Shown here in pieces: positions 51,797 to 60,603 of a DNA stretch of 64,000 nt. The notes beneath the pieces were generated by a model. That model ran no database searches. It saw only the letters and a list, made by a program, of their open reading frames with translations, and was not told the DNA's origin. This DNA is from JAUVXJ01 sp034411995 (GTDB taxonomy: Bacteria; Chloroflexota; Anaerolineae; UBA7937; B3-Chlor): positions 1-64,000 of the forward strand of contig DAOUME010000009.1 in the NCBI GenBank assembly GCA_034411995.1. The letters run 5' to 3'. Position numbers and translations under genes: made by a program. Every line of letters starts with the position of its first letter. Position 1 is the stretch's first letter.

Positions 51797-53026
51797 CTAC
51801 AAGTCGACGTACCGGTAGTCGAGCCGGTCGTATCCCCCGCCCCAGGGATCCCCCCTCTCGAAGGTGCCCAGCCCTCGCTGCTCCGCCAGCTTCAGGTAAT
51901 CGTAGGCCGCTTCGTCGAGGCCCCATTCCGCCCGCAGGAGATCGCACATCACGCCATCGATGGCCACGCGATCCCGGGAGAGGAGCAGGCTACTGGGCGA
52001 CCTTCGGCGGGTCGCCCAGGGCGCCGGAGTGGCCCCCACGGAAGAGGCACCGAAGAGGGCGTCGCCCAGCGTGAGCACCGTCTTCTTCGCGATGTTGGGG
52101 TTGGCGTTGATCTCCACCAGGGGGCTGAAATCGGGGCGGTAGCGGTTATCGCCAGGCCTGATGTAGGGGTGCGGGTTGTCGCCCCCATCCCCGCCCAGGT
52201 TGTCCAGACTGCCGAAGTGGTTCTTGAAACCCAGAGTCACTGGATGGGTGCCACGCTTCTTGAGGATGGGCATGTTGATGAGGTAGGAGGCGTGGTACAG
52301 CAGGTCCGGGAGCCACCGGTCGGTCACCATCTCCGATTGGGGGAAGGACACCCTCAAGCTGGCGTCGACGTGGTCGAAGGTGGCCCTCTCGTCGGCGCAT
52401 CCGAAGCGGTCGATGTAACGCGCCTGCTGGTGCTCGCGTCGGTCGTAGAACCGGGCCGGCATGTGCCGGCTGGCATCGTAGACCCAGATATCGCTAGCTT
52501 GCACCCCTGCCCCGACCAGGGAGCCCACGAGGGCGTTCACCGGCTCGATGAGGGCATCGATGGCGTTGTCGCTGTCGTCGCAGCTACGCGAGTTGTTGAG
52601 ATTGACCTTGATGGCGATCTTCTGCCCAGGGGAGTAGCCCGGCAGCAGCATCGACCAGGCCCCGGCCGTGGAAGCGAGCCCGGTGAGCTCCACCAGGCCT
52701 CGCTCCAGCATCTGGCTCACGACGCTCTGGTCTACGTACTCGCCGTACCACCCCGTCTGATAATCCCAGGAAGTGGCCGTGGCGGCGTGGACGTGCACCA
52801 CCCGCGGCTGTGGGTACCTGCGCACCCCCAGCGGGAAGTACGCTCGACGGGGCAGGTCCTCTGGCTGAGCCTCCACGCATGTGGTTCGGCCCAGCAGTCG
52901 GTTGGCGGCGGCCAGGAGGGCCGAGCCGGCGGCCAGGGTCACCCCTCCCAGGAAGACCCTGCGGCTCAGTTTCCTATCCGAGCGGGTTTCGTTAGAGCGC
53001 ACCGATAATCCCCTTCTCCGGTCCAT
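51797..53026 (-). CDS. DUF362-domain protein with twin-arginine signal
   Basis: A 409-residue exported protein. The N-terminus has a TAT signal (SRRVFLGGVTLAAGSALLAA, about 22-41). DUF362 motifs follow: GQKIAIKVNLNNSRSCDD, DASRHMPARFYDRREHQQ, YLINMPILKKRGTHPVTLGF then KNHFG, and SRDRVAIDGVMCDLLRAEWG. DUF362 proteins often carry iron-sulphur domains, but none is visible here. The function is unknown. A folded, cofactor-bearing protein outside the membrane is suggested by the TAT signal. Confidence 0.85.
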   Translation of the reverse strand: MDRRRGLSVRSNETRSDRKLSRRVFLGGVTLAAGSALLAAANRLLGRTTCVEAQPEDLPRRAYFPLGVRRYPQPRVVHVHAATATSWDYQTGWYGEYVDQSVVSQMLERGLVELTGLASTAGAWSMLLPGYSPGQKIAIKVNLNNSRSCDDSDNAIDALIEPVNALVGSLVGAGVQASDIWVYDASRHMPARFYDRREHQQARYIDRFGCADERATFDHVDASLRVSFPQSEMVTDRWLPDLLYHASYLINMPILKKRGTHPVTLGFKNHFGSLDNLGGDGGDNPHPYIRPGDNRYRPDFSPLVEINANPNIAKKTVLTLGDALFGASSVGATPAPWATRRRSPSSLLLSRDRVAIDGVMCDLLRAEWGLDEAAYDYLKLAEQRGLGTFERGDPWGGGYDRLDYRYVDL

Positions 53027-53258
53027 CTACTCCACAATGCGAGCATACGCCACCCCTGGTGGGTTGTCAAGGGGAGGAGTGACGCGGGCTAGCGTGGCTC
53101 CGAGAAGAGACAGGGTCTATGCGCGCCGAGAGGGCCGAAACCCCCGTGGTGACGACCAGCGGACGGTCGGCCGACATCAGAGGTCCACCCGGGGTGCTGC
53201 CTCTCCGGCCCACAACCGGTCCGCAAGAAGCGACCAGTGCTCCTCCGCGTAACGCAGC
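53027..53258. other. Intergenic region upstream of the DUF362 gene
   Basis: No gene or repeat is seen between the divergent DUF362 and zinc-ribbon genes apart from the promoter at 53259-53287. Confidence 0.4.
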
Positions 53259-53287
53259 TTGTCTTCCCTCCTAACCCGTGCTATGAT
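53259..53287 (+). promoter_or_regulatory. Possible promoter of the zinc-ribbon gene
   Basis: TTGTCT, 17 nt, TATGAT, about 90 nt upstream of the ATG. Confidence 0.5.
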
Positions 53288-53379
53288 TGGTTGACCTCGC
53301 CTCCACTGCGACGACCGTCTTGGATAGGGCCTCATCCTGGCTGCGATCGAACGCCACTGGCACGCTCTGAGGGGGAACC

Positions 53380-54150
53380 ATGTCAAAGGTCACCATGCTC
53401 AACTGCCCAGGCTGCGGCGCTCCACTACCTGCTGACTCCTCCCGATGCGAATTCTGCAGGGCGCGCGTCGAAGTGTCCGATGACAAAACCAAATTCGTCC
53501 TTGCCGGGATTGTGTGTCCTGTCTGCGCATCGGAGAACGCTCCACACCGTCTTTTCTGCGGCAAGTGCGGCTCGAATCTGAAGCAGAACTGTCACAACTG
53601 TGGCGAACCAAATCCGCTGGGCCTGAAATACTGCGGTGGCTGCGGGATGGCGCTGGATGAGGCCAGGGAGGCGGCCGCACAAAGACTGAGGCAAGAGGCG
53701 ATGGATAGGGGACTCAATAGAGTCACCAGCCAGGCGACCGCGTATAAGCAACTCTTCGACACTGTCGCCGAACCCAGCGAGACTATCATCATCTTCCGAG
53801 CCGGCGCACGGGACGAGGCACTTATCACCGACAGCGAGTCTGCCCAGCCAAGCCAGTCAGCCTTTGTAGCGACAGATCGGAGTTTCATCTTCTTGGACCT
53901 TAAGCCGCGCCTCTTCTTCGGGCTAAGCGACGAACGACTAGGGAGGAGAGTCCCCTTTGAGATGGTCCAGTCCCTCACACTCAACGAGGGTTCGGCGGAA
54001 CTCCTGATTGACTTTGACGGTGGCCAGGCGCGGGTGAGTCTTCCCGCGGTCCACCATGGTCTGGGCATCGCCACCGCGCGCGAAGCGGCCGAGCGGATAG
54101 TCCACTACATCAAACCCTTCTTGCCGGTTCGGTTGCAGCAAGGATGGTGA
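53380..54150 (+). CDS. Multi-zinc-ribbon protein with C-terminal PH-like domain
   Basis: A 256-residue cytoplasmic protein. Three CxxC-type ribbons lie in the first 90 residues: CPGCGAPLPADSSRCEFC, CPVCASENAPHRLFCGKCG and CHNCGEPNPLGLKYCGGCG. A helix with Arg/Glu follows, then a beta-rich domain (about 125-250: QSAFVATDRSFIFLDLKPRL, VPFEMVQSLTLNEGSAELLI) like bacterial PH (bPH/YdjM) domains. It is probably an adaptor; the partner is unknown. Confidence 0.75.
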   Translation: MSKVTMLNCPGCGAPLPADSSRCEFCRARVEVSDDKTKFVLAGIVCPVCASENAPHRLFCGKCGSNLKQNCHNCGEPNPLGLKYCGGCGMALDEAREAAAQRLRQEAMDRGLNRVTSQATAYKQLFDTVAEPSETIIIFRAGARDEALITDSESAQPSQSAFVATDRSFIFLDLKPRLFFGLSDERLGRRVPFEMVQSLTLNEGSAELLIDFDGGQARVSLPAVHHGLGIATAREAAERIVHYIKPFLPVRLQQGW

Positions 54151-54438
54151 TCATCTAGGGCCGGACGTGACGGCCGGATAGTACAGGCCCAAAGGTGACT
54201 CCAAACCGAGGCTGAGCAAGGACACCCATGGCTCAGCGCGCAACCGCTCCCCCCTGCCAGAGGCTCTGATCAACTGGTCTGCATCACCGACGACCCAGCA
54301 ACTGATTTCGGCGCCTCCTGGGAAAGACAGAAGGACACTCCCCGTCCGGACCACCGCGTTTCCCCTCGTCGCGACTCGCGTCGAGGAGGGTGCCTCAATG
54401 CGCCATACTTCACCCTTCAATACGCCGTCGGCGCCTAA
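54151..54438. other. Gap before the EcoRI-like system
   Basis: No gene or clear structure seen. A promoter for the methyltransferase follows at 54439-54467. Confidence 0.4.
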
Positions 54439-54467
54439 TTGACTTCTCACGCCACCCGGCATATAAT
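54439..54467 (+). promoter_or_regulatory. Promoter of the EcoRI-like restriction-modification operon
   Basis: TTGACT, 17 nt, TATAAT, giving a leader of about 190 nt before the GTG at 54662. Confidence 0.75.
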
Positions 54468-54661
54468 GGCTGTTGACCAACGACTTCCTGGCACTCTGCG
54501 AAAAGGCTACTATTACAGGCCGAGATTGTCCCAACCCGCCGGTCCGGGAAGCCGGGTCTGTCCCATTCACTGTTGGCCGATGGGACGCAACGACGCATCG
54601 AACTCGGCCGAGCATCACGAGCAGACACGCCCTCGCCAACCAAAAGGCAAAGGAGCCCCCA

Positions 54662-55834
54662 GTGACAGCCGCAAGCAATTCAGTTCTCGGACCGCAACGC
54701 GCTCAGCAGATGAGCCTGTGGGCAGAGCACCCCGTGGCCGAGGATCCGGGCTATCTGTCCGGGCAATTGATCACCTACATAGGAAACAAGCGTGCCCTGA
54801 TCGGACAGATTGGCCAGGCTGTCGAGCGCGTCAAGCGACGACTGGGCAAGAGTCGCCTTCGGGTCTTCGATGTGTTCTCCGGTTCGGGCGTCGTCTCCAG
54901 GTACCTCAAAGCCCACGCCGAGGTGCTCATCGCGAATGATTTCGAGGACTATGCGGCCGTAGTCAGCCGATGCTACCTTAGAAACAGGAGCACCGTTGAA
55001 CCTGATGCCTTGCGTGGGCTCGTAGTGGACCTCAACGCTCGCGTGGAGGACTGCTGTCTTCCTGTCGGGTTCATCGAGGAGCTATACGCGCCCCGCGACG
55101 AACACCGCATAACGGCAGCCGATCGGGTCTTCTACACCCCACAGAACGCGCGTCGACTCGACAACTACAGGCGGTTGATCGCAACCATTCCGGAGGACCT
55201 GCGCGACATGCTCCTAGGTCCCCTGCTGAGCGAGGCTTCCATCCACGCCAACACCGCAGGCGTCTTCAAGGGGTTCTATAAGGACCGCCGCACGGGTATT
55301 GGCCGGTTCGGAGGGACCAACGGAGACGCCCTGCTCCGCATAAAGGGGAGAATCGAACTTGAGGTGCCCCCGTTGAGCAGATTCGAGTGCGACGTTCAAG
55401 TCCTGCAGGAGGACGCCAACCAAGCCGTTCGCCGAATCCGCAACGTCGACCTGGCCTATGTTGATCCGCCATACAACCAGCACCCCTATGGATCCAATTA
55501 CTTCATGCTCAACCTCCTTGTCCGATATGAACGTCCACGGCGCATCAGCGCCGTTTCCGGCATCCCGAAAGAGTGGCGCCGGTCGGGCTACAACGTCCGG
55601 TCCCAATCGCTTCCGCTGGTGCGCGACCTGCTGCGAAACGCCGACGCCCGGTTCCTCCTCGTCTCATTCAACAATGAGGGCTTCATCCAACCTAACGAGA
55701 TGAGATCCCTGCTGCGGGAGATGGGAAGCGTCGACGTTGTCGAGGTGCCATACAACACGTTTCGGGGCAGCCGCAACCTTCGCAACCGTCCCATCCATGT
55801 CAAGGAGCAACTGTTCTTGGTCGAGCGTAGATAA
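54662..55834 (+). CDS. N6-adenine DNA methyltransferase (D12/DPPY class)
   Basis: A 390-residue modification methylase. The N-terminal SAM site is LITYIGNKRALIGQIGQAVE then VFDVFSGSGVVSRYLKAHAE, and the catalytic motif IV is VDLAYVDPPYNQHPYGSNYF. This is the alpha-class D12 architecture (motif I before IV). It is first in an operon with the EcoRI-like endonuclease gene 19 nt downstream and presumably protects the same site. GTG start at 54662, with GGAG 6 nt upstream; an in-frame ATG exists at MSLWAEHP. Confidence 0.9.
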   Translation: MTAASNSVLGPQRAQQMSLWAEHPVAEDPGYLSGQLITYIGNKRALIGQIGQAVERVKRRLGKSRLRVFDVFSGSGVVSRYLKAHAEVLIANDFEDYAAVVSRCYLRNRSTVEPDALRGLVVDLNARVEDCCLPVGFIEELYAPRDEHRITAADRVFYTPQNARRLDNYRRLIATIPEDLRDMLLGPLLSEASIHANTAGVFKGFYKDRRTGIGRFGGTNGDALLRIKGRIELEVPPLSRFECDVQVLQEDANQAVRRIRNVDLAYVDPPYNQHPYGSNYFMLNLLVRYERPRRISAVSGIPKEWRRSGYNVRSQSLPLVRDLLRNADARFLLVSFNNEGFIQPNEMRSLLREMGSVDVVEVPYNTFRGSRNLRNRPIHVKEQLFLVERR

Positions 55835-55853
55835 GGAGCACGATCGGTTCCCC

Positions 55854-56558
55854 ATGGCACGCAAGCAGCAGCTGAGAGAACAGCGCACTGGCACCCTCAT
55901 TAATCTGACCTCCAAGAAGCAAGAGACCCGGGTAGGCAAGGCTTTGCTCTCCGTGGTCGGGCGCCTTCAATCGGAGTACCCTGTGACCCTCCGTCACGAA
56001 CGCCAGTGGAAGCTGGCGGACATCGTGGCCAGGCTTCGCGTGTTGTTCCCGGCGATCGAGTTCCACTATTACTTCGATACTTCCGCCATGCGCCCCGACG
56101 GTGGAATCCTGTCCATGGAGGACGGCGACGCGCAGCTCTACCCAATCCTGATCGTGGAAGTGAAGAACCAGGGAACGAACGAATTGCGCAGGGCGGAAGG
56201 AAAACCGGCCCAGGCCAAGGGCAACGCCATCGAGCGGCTAGGCAAGAACGTCATCGGGTTTCGCACGGCGATGCTGGGTGAGGGCATCGTCCCATTCATC
56301 TGTTTTGGCGACGGTTGTGATTTCGCTGATTCAAGCAGCATCCTCGATAGAGTCGTTACCATAGCAATGTTCGGTCCCCTGAATCGCCTCCAGGTCGTGA
56401 AGGAAGGCGAACACGGACAGTTTGGCCGCGGCAGCTTCTTCTTCAGGCACGAGGCGTGGACAGCAGAAGAAATGGAGCCGCTAATGTATGAAGTGGCAGA
56501 GCGGAGCATCAATTACTACTACGCCAAGTATGGCAAGGACCGCTTTCTGCGCGAGTAG
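55854..56558 (+). CDS. EcoRI-like type II restriction endonuclease
   Basis: A 234-residue PD-(D/E)XK nuclease. The catalytic motif is RPDGGILSMED with Asp82, then ILIVEVKNQGTNELRRAEGK with Glu102 and Lys104. The spacing (D, 20 residues, E-x-K) is the same as Asp91, Glu111 and Lys113 of R.EcoRI. The following AKGNAIERLGKNVIGFRTAM and VPFICFGDGCDF blocks also fit the EcoRI family. It is slightly shorter than EcoRI (277 residues). GAATTC or a related site is the likely target, but this is unproven. Confidence 0.9.
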   Translation: MARKQQLREQRTGTLINLTSKKQETRVGKALLSVVGRLQSEYPVTLRHERQWKLADIVARLRVLFPAIEFHYYFDTSAMRPDGGILSMEDGDAQLYPILIVEVKNQGTNELRRAEGKPAQAKGNAIERLGKNVIGFRTAMLGEGIVPFICFGDGCDFADSSSILDRVVTIAMFGPLNRLQVVKEGEHGQFGRGSFFFRHEAWTAEEMEPLMYEVAERSINYYYAKYGKDRFLRE

Positions 56559-56630
56559 CCAGCTGGGTTCGCTCATCCCGCCTCTCGCCGCCAATTCCGT
56601 GATTGTTAGCGCTCCCCGCCGCCGCGAACA

Positions 56631-57576
56631 CTACCTTCCCCCTAGCGACACCCTCTGCTCGAAAACCAACGGCCCGTTCGTCGTGTCGTAGACCTCCTCG
56701 ATGCCCTTGACCCGGTAGACCTCGCTGGAGATCCCGGCCCTGGCGTCGGTGACGGTGATCACGTCGAACAGTTGGAGGCCGACGTTGGGGAGGGTGATCA
56801 GCTCGCCGCGCTTGCTGGTGGCGTCGTGCTTGCGGAGCTGGCCCACGGCCCTCTCGTCGCACTCGGCGTTGGTGTCGTAGGCGTAGTCGTAGACCTTCTG
56901 GAGGCGGTGGCCGACCAGGTCCACCTCGTCGTAGTCGACCTCGTCGCCGAAGATGGGGATGGCGGCACCGCTGAGCCCGGCGAAGACCTCGATGTGGTTG
57001 TAGGTGGGGGTTCGCGCTCCATACCGCCCGGCGACGATGACGTGGTTGCCGCTGCCTCCGTAGGTGTAGTCGCTGGCCTCGTCGGTGGTGAGCTCCTTGA
57101 GGTAGGGGGTGCTGCCCTCCCAGTAGACGAAGTCGGGCACCTTGGAGAGCGCCGCCAGGACCGCCCCCCGCAGGTCCTGGCCGGGGTGGATGAGGACCGC
57201 GGGCTCTAGCGATCCGAGCTCGCTGGAGTACTCTCCGCTCTTGGTGCTGGCCTTGAAGCCAGCGAGGGCGAACAGTCGTTCTACGATGGTCCAGGCGCTG
57301 GCCTCGCCGTCGGTCCAGTGGTACTGGCGCTGGGCAGCCATGCCGGAGAGCAGCGCCCAGGGGCCGACGGCGTAGAGGACCAGGTAGCGTGATCACGTCG
57401 GTGCCGTCGTCCTGGATGTCCACGTTGAAGCCAGTCGGGGTGCCGGTGAAGACGGTGGCGCAGAGGGACACGCCCACGATGGTCATGCCCTCCAGCGCCT
57501 GGAAGTCGATGACGCTGTCGGCATCAGCCAGCGGCGCCACGTGGAAGGTCAAGACGCGCATCACTTCGTTAGCCAT
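56631..57576 (-). pseudogene. Deletion-fused phage genes: small virion protein joined to tail-hub-like C-terminus
   Basis: From the ATG at 57576 (AAAGGAG upstream) a good frame encodes MANEVMRVLTFHVAPLADAD to FNVDIQDDGTDVIT, like a small head/tail protein. At about 57385-57395 it becomes nonsense. A second frame takes over as YLVLYAVGPWALLSGMAAQR and continues to 56631 with a phage tail-hub-like end (ELITLPNVGLQLFDVITVTD, SSEVYRVKGIEEVYD). The first gene lost its end and the second its start. A deletion is the simplest explanation. The second part may still be translated from the ATG at 57341. Confidence 0.7.
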
Positions 57577-57596
57577 GGTTCAGTGCTCCTTTCAGG

Positions 57597-58076
57597 TCAG
57601 GCGCTGTTGCGCAGGTAGTTGACGGCCCTGGTCCCGGCCTTGGTGAGTCCCTGGGTGGTCTGCGAGGCGAAGAAGGCGGTGAAAGCCATCTGTCCGCCCC
57701 TGGCCAGACTGTCGACGTCACAGGCAGTCACGAACCGGAGGGCCGAGAGATCGAGACCGAGTAGTCTCCCCAGGCAGGCCAGAACGGGCGGGGCAAACCC
57801 AAGTGCCAGGCACCCCGCCAGCCACAAGAAGCGTTTGGTTTCCCAGGTGAGGGAGTCCCACCGCTTTTTGAGGCCAGGTATGACCTCCAGGGCGATGGCC
57901 AGGCCGCCCGCGAGCACCGAAACGATGAGCTCGGGGGAGAGCTGGCCTCCAGGGGCCGGCTCCTCCTGCACCGGTGGTGCAGCCAGGGCCACAGCGGGCC
58001 ACAGGAGCACCAGGGCCAGGAGGGCCAGCAGCAGGGCCACGGCGAAAAGCCAGCGGCTCGTGCATCCGGTAGTCAT
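57597..58076 (-). CDS. Phage-region membrane protein
   Basis: A 159-residue protein with an N-terminal signal or membrane segment (WLFAVALLLALLALVLLWPA), a further hydrophobic segment (LSPELIVSVLAGGLAIALEV), FLWLAGCLALGFAPPVLACL and a helical end. I recognise no family. Its place between the capsid gene and the small virion gene suggests a phage structural or holin-like role. Confidence 0.6.
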   Translation of the reverse strand: MTTGCTSRWLFAVALLLALLALVLLWPAVALAAPPVQEEPAPGGQLSPELIVSVLAGGLAIALEVIPGLKKRWDSLTWETKRFLWLAGCLALGFAPPVLACLGRLLGLDLSALRFVTACDVDSLARGGQMAFTAFFASQTTQGLTKAGTRAVNYLRNSA

Positions 58077-58168
58077 GGTTTCCTCCTTCCGTGCGGTGGT
58101 GACAGCGGCCTCGGGAGCTGGTCCCGATCTGAGGGACCGCTGTCACCACCTCCATAGGGTTGCCAGGG

Positions 58169-60199
58169 TTAGGTGACGTTGCTCTTGTGGAGCGGGCGGT
58201 AGTCCGCCACGCCCACGGCGACGAAGAAGCGACACTTGATGCGCATCTCGTCGTTGGTGAACATGGAGCCGACCACCTGGTCGTCGGCCACGAAGAGCTC
58301 GGGCTCTCGCCCGTAGCGGTAGCCGATGCAGATGCCAGGGCAGTCGTTGGGGTCGCAGACGGCAGCCCAGTCGTTGGCGTCGGTCCACTCGGGAACGACC
58401 ACCACGCGGGCGCTGCCGGCCCTGGGCTCCAGGTAGTGGTAGGTGGCTTCCACCGACCAGGGCTGCTCGAAGATGCTGAGCGCGGTGCGCTCCAGCTCGA
58501 TGGGCACCAGGCAGAATTGCGGCCGGATGGCCAGGGGAGCCGAAGAGCCGGGCTCCGTCTGCTGGTACACCGCCTGCACCACCGCGTCCCACTGCGCGGC
58601 GCTGAGCGCCGTGGTCAGCAGGTTGCTGTGGTTGGAGGCGTCGAACACGTGGTAGGTGTCGGCCATCGCAGGACCGGTCCCGCTGCTGTCGGTGAAGAGC
58701 CCCGAGACCAGCGAGGACAGGGTCCGCCACGCGGCGTTGCCCAGCTCCCTGGGGATGCGCTTCACGGAGCCGACGTCGTCGCGGTCCATCATCTCCAGGG
58801 TGATGCCGATGTAGCCGCCCTTCTTCACGAAGTCGGCGGTCTCCTCGGCGTCGGACCAATCGAGCTCGGTGTAGGCTGCGCCCTCGGAGACGGTGGGCAG
58901 CGCACCGATGCCCCCCGTCTTCATCCACGTGATCTGGTTGAGCGTGCCGAAGTCCTCCTCGTAGGCGATGGGCGCCCACCAGCGAGGCCGCACGTTGTAC
59001 GCCTGGAGCAGCACCTTGTTGAGCACGTTCTTCACGACCGAGGTCATGGAGGACGTGGTGACGTTGGACAACCGGACCCGCTCCGGGTGGAACTGGCCGT
59101 AGAAGTCGTAGTCACCGGTCATCATGAGGTACAGCTCTCGGATGCCCGACAACCTGGGGATGTCGGTCTGCCCCTCGGGGAGCGGCAAGCCCATCAACCG
59201 CTCGAAGGCCAGTTGAACACGATCCAGGCTGGTGAGCATTCCGGAGACGCGGGAGCCGTCCAGGGCGTCACCCGCGCCGGTGATGACCCGGTCCTCCAGC
59301 ATGCCGGCCAGCATGTTGCGGTAGCGCTCGATCTCGGTGTTCAGCGCCTCGGGCGCGAAGACCTTGCCGCTGAACTGAGCGCGCACCGCGTCTTTCATGG
59401 GTTGGGGAAGCTCGCACCAGGTCAGAGCGCCCTCCAGGACGGTCTGGCACTGCGCGCGTAGGAGCTCCTGGGCCTGCTGCGCGGCCTCGTCGGAGGCGGT
59501 GGCAGCGTTGACCGCCGCCGCCTTGTCGTCGACGCGGGCCTGCGTTCCGGCCCTGAGCTCATTGCTGACTCGCCTTTCCTCGGCCCCAGGGGTCTGCGAG
59601 GCGGGCAAAGAGTCAGTCTGTCCTTGTGCCCCCTCGGTGTGCTCTTGGTCCTCTTGCATGGTGTTACCCCCTCTCACTGAATTGAGGACACGATCAAACG
59701 ACCCGCCAGAGGCGGGATAGAAGACGACGTCCACGGAATAGACAGAGCGGATCTCCGTCGCCACCCTGGTCTTGCCCTCCAGGAAGTATCCGGCGAAGAG
59801 GTCCGCAGAGAGGCCGACGTTGGGGACCGGGAGGCCGGCGTCGCGGTCCTCGATGATCTGGTCCACCAGTTGCTCGACCCACTCGGCCGCCGGCGCCCGA
59901 GAAAGGCGCAGCCGACCGGTCAGCGCGCCGCGGGGCCCGACGTCGGGGTCCCAGGCCACGTCGCTCATGACCCCGACCAGGTCACGGACGCTGGCGCTGT
60001 CTTGGAGCCAGCCTACGTGGTCGACGAAACAGCCGGCGCCCTCGAAGCGGCCGACAGCGCCCTGCAGGACCGGCGCGGGGAAGCGCCAGCCATGGAGGGT
60101 GTCACCAGCCCTGATCAGCGTGACGGCGTAGTCGCCTGGGTGGGCCAGGTCAGCGTGCAGGTTGAGCTTGAGGCGATAGCTGAGCTCGGGATCGGCCAT
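58169..60199 (-). CDS. Prohead protease-scaffold-major capsid fusion (Mu gpT-like/HK97 fold)
   Basis: A 676-residue polyprotein. Residues about 1-180 look like a capsid maturation protease. A Gln/Glu/Ala-rich linker at about 185-260 resembles a scaffold (EDQEHTEGAQGQTDSLPASQ). Residues about 290-676 are a major capsid domain like the Mu-type gpT group (VKNVLNKVLLQAYNVRPRWW, GGYIGITLEMMDRDDVGSVK, IPRELGNAAWRTLSSLVSGL). In such fusions the protease cuts itself free after head assembly. It is followed by the small membrane gene and preceded by a C2H2 zinc-finger gene. Confidence 0.82.
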   Translation of the reverse strand: MADPELSYRLKLNLHADLAHPGDYAVTLIRAGDTLHGWRFPAPVLQGAVGRFEGAGCFVDHVGWLQDSASVRDLVGVMSDVAWDPDVGPRGALTGRLRLSRAPAAEWVEQLVDQIIEDRDAGLPVPNVGLSADLFAGYFLEGKTRVATEIRSVYSVDVVFYPASGGSFDRVLNSVRGGNTMQEDQEHTEGAQGQTDSLPASQTPGAEERRVSNELRAGTQARVDDKAAAVNAATASDEAAQQAQELLRAQCQTVLEGALTWCELPQPMKDAVRAQFSGKVFAPEALNTEIERYRNMLAGMLEDRVITGAGDALDGSRVSGMLTSLDRVQLAFERLMGLPLPEGQTDIPRLSGIRELYLMMTGDYDFYGQFHPERVRLSNVTTSSMTSVVKNVLNKVLLQAYNVRPRWWAPIAYEEDFGTLNQITWMKTGGIGALPTVSEGAAYTELDWSDAEETADFVKKGGYIGITLEMMDRDDVGSVKRIPRELGNAAWRTLSSLVSGLFTDSSGTGPAMADTYHVFDASNHSNLLTTALSAAQWDAVVQAVYQQTEPGSSAPLAIRPQFCLVPIELERTALSIFEQPWSVEATYHYLEPRAGSARVVVVPEWTDANDWAAVCDPNDCPGICIGYRYGREPELFVADDQVVGSMFTNDEMRIKCRFFVAVGVADYRPLHKSNVT

Positions 60200-60200
60200 G

Positions 60201-60530
60201 CTACTCCTCCCTGGGCCAGATGCGCTTGTATCCCACCGGCCCCTCGATGATCACGACCCGGTCCGGGTACACCTTCCAGGCCATGATGTCGTGATCCTCG
60301 ACGCCCAGGGCTTTCAGGGCTGCGAACAGCGCCTTGACGTCCGCCTTGGGTTGACCGGAGAGCAAGCACGGCTTCTCGGGTGCGTCGGGTTCCGGCTCTC
60401 GCTCCTCGGGCTCCGGCTGGATGTGCACCGGCAGGGGCTGGAGCTCGGCCGGTGGGTGGTCGCGCTTGCGATGCCGGCGCAGTCCCGACTTGCTCCCGTA
60501 CTCTTTGCCGCACTCAGGGCAGCGATGCAT
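60201..60530 (-). CDS. C2H2 zinc-finger protein in the phage region
   Basis: A 109-residue protein with one canonical C2H2 finger at the N-terminus (CPECGKEYGSKSGLRRHRKR then DH), a Pro/Glu-rich linker and a C-terminal domain (KADVKALFAALKALGVEDHD, KVYPDRVVIIEGPVGYKRIW). The ATG at 60530 has GGAGGAG upstream. It lies between the portal and capsid genes, an unusual place for a C2H2 finger in a bacterial virus. DNA binding is likely; the role is unknown. Confidence 0.78.
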   Translation of the reverse strand: MHRCPECGKEYGSKSGLRRHRKRDHPPAELQPLPVHIQPEPEEREPEPDAPEKPCLLSGQPKADVKALFAALKALGVEDHDIMAWKVYPDRVVIIEGPVGYKRIWPREE

Positions 60531-60546
60531 GGTCTCCTCCTCCTTC

Positions 60547-60566
60547 GGGCACGGCATGCCGTGCCC
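60547..60566. repeat. 20-bp perfect palindrome, CTAC-tailed family
   Basis: GGGCACGGCATGCCGTGCCC followed by CTAC, inserted between two phage genes. It is near-identical to 63-84. Confidence 0.8.
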
Positions 60567-60603
60567 CTACTGTGACAGGCTCAGGATGCATTTCTGGTGA
60601 CAG

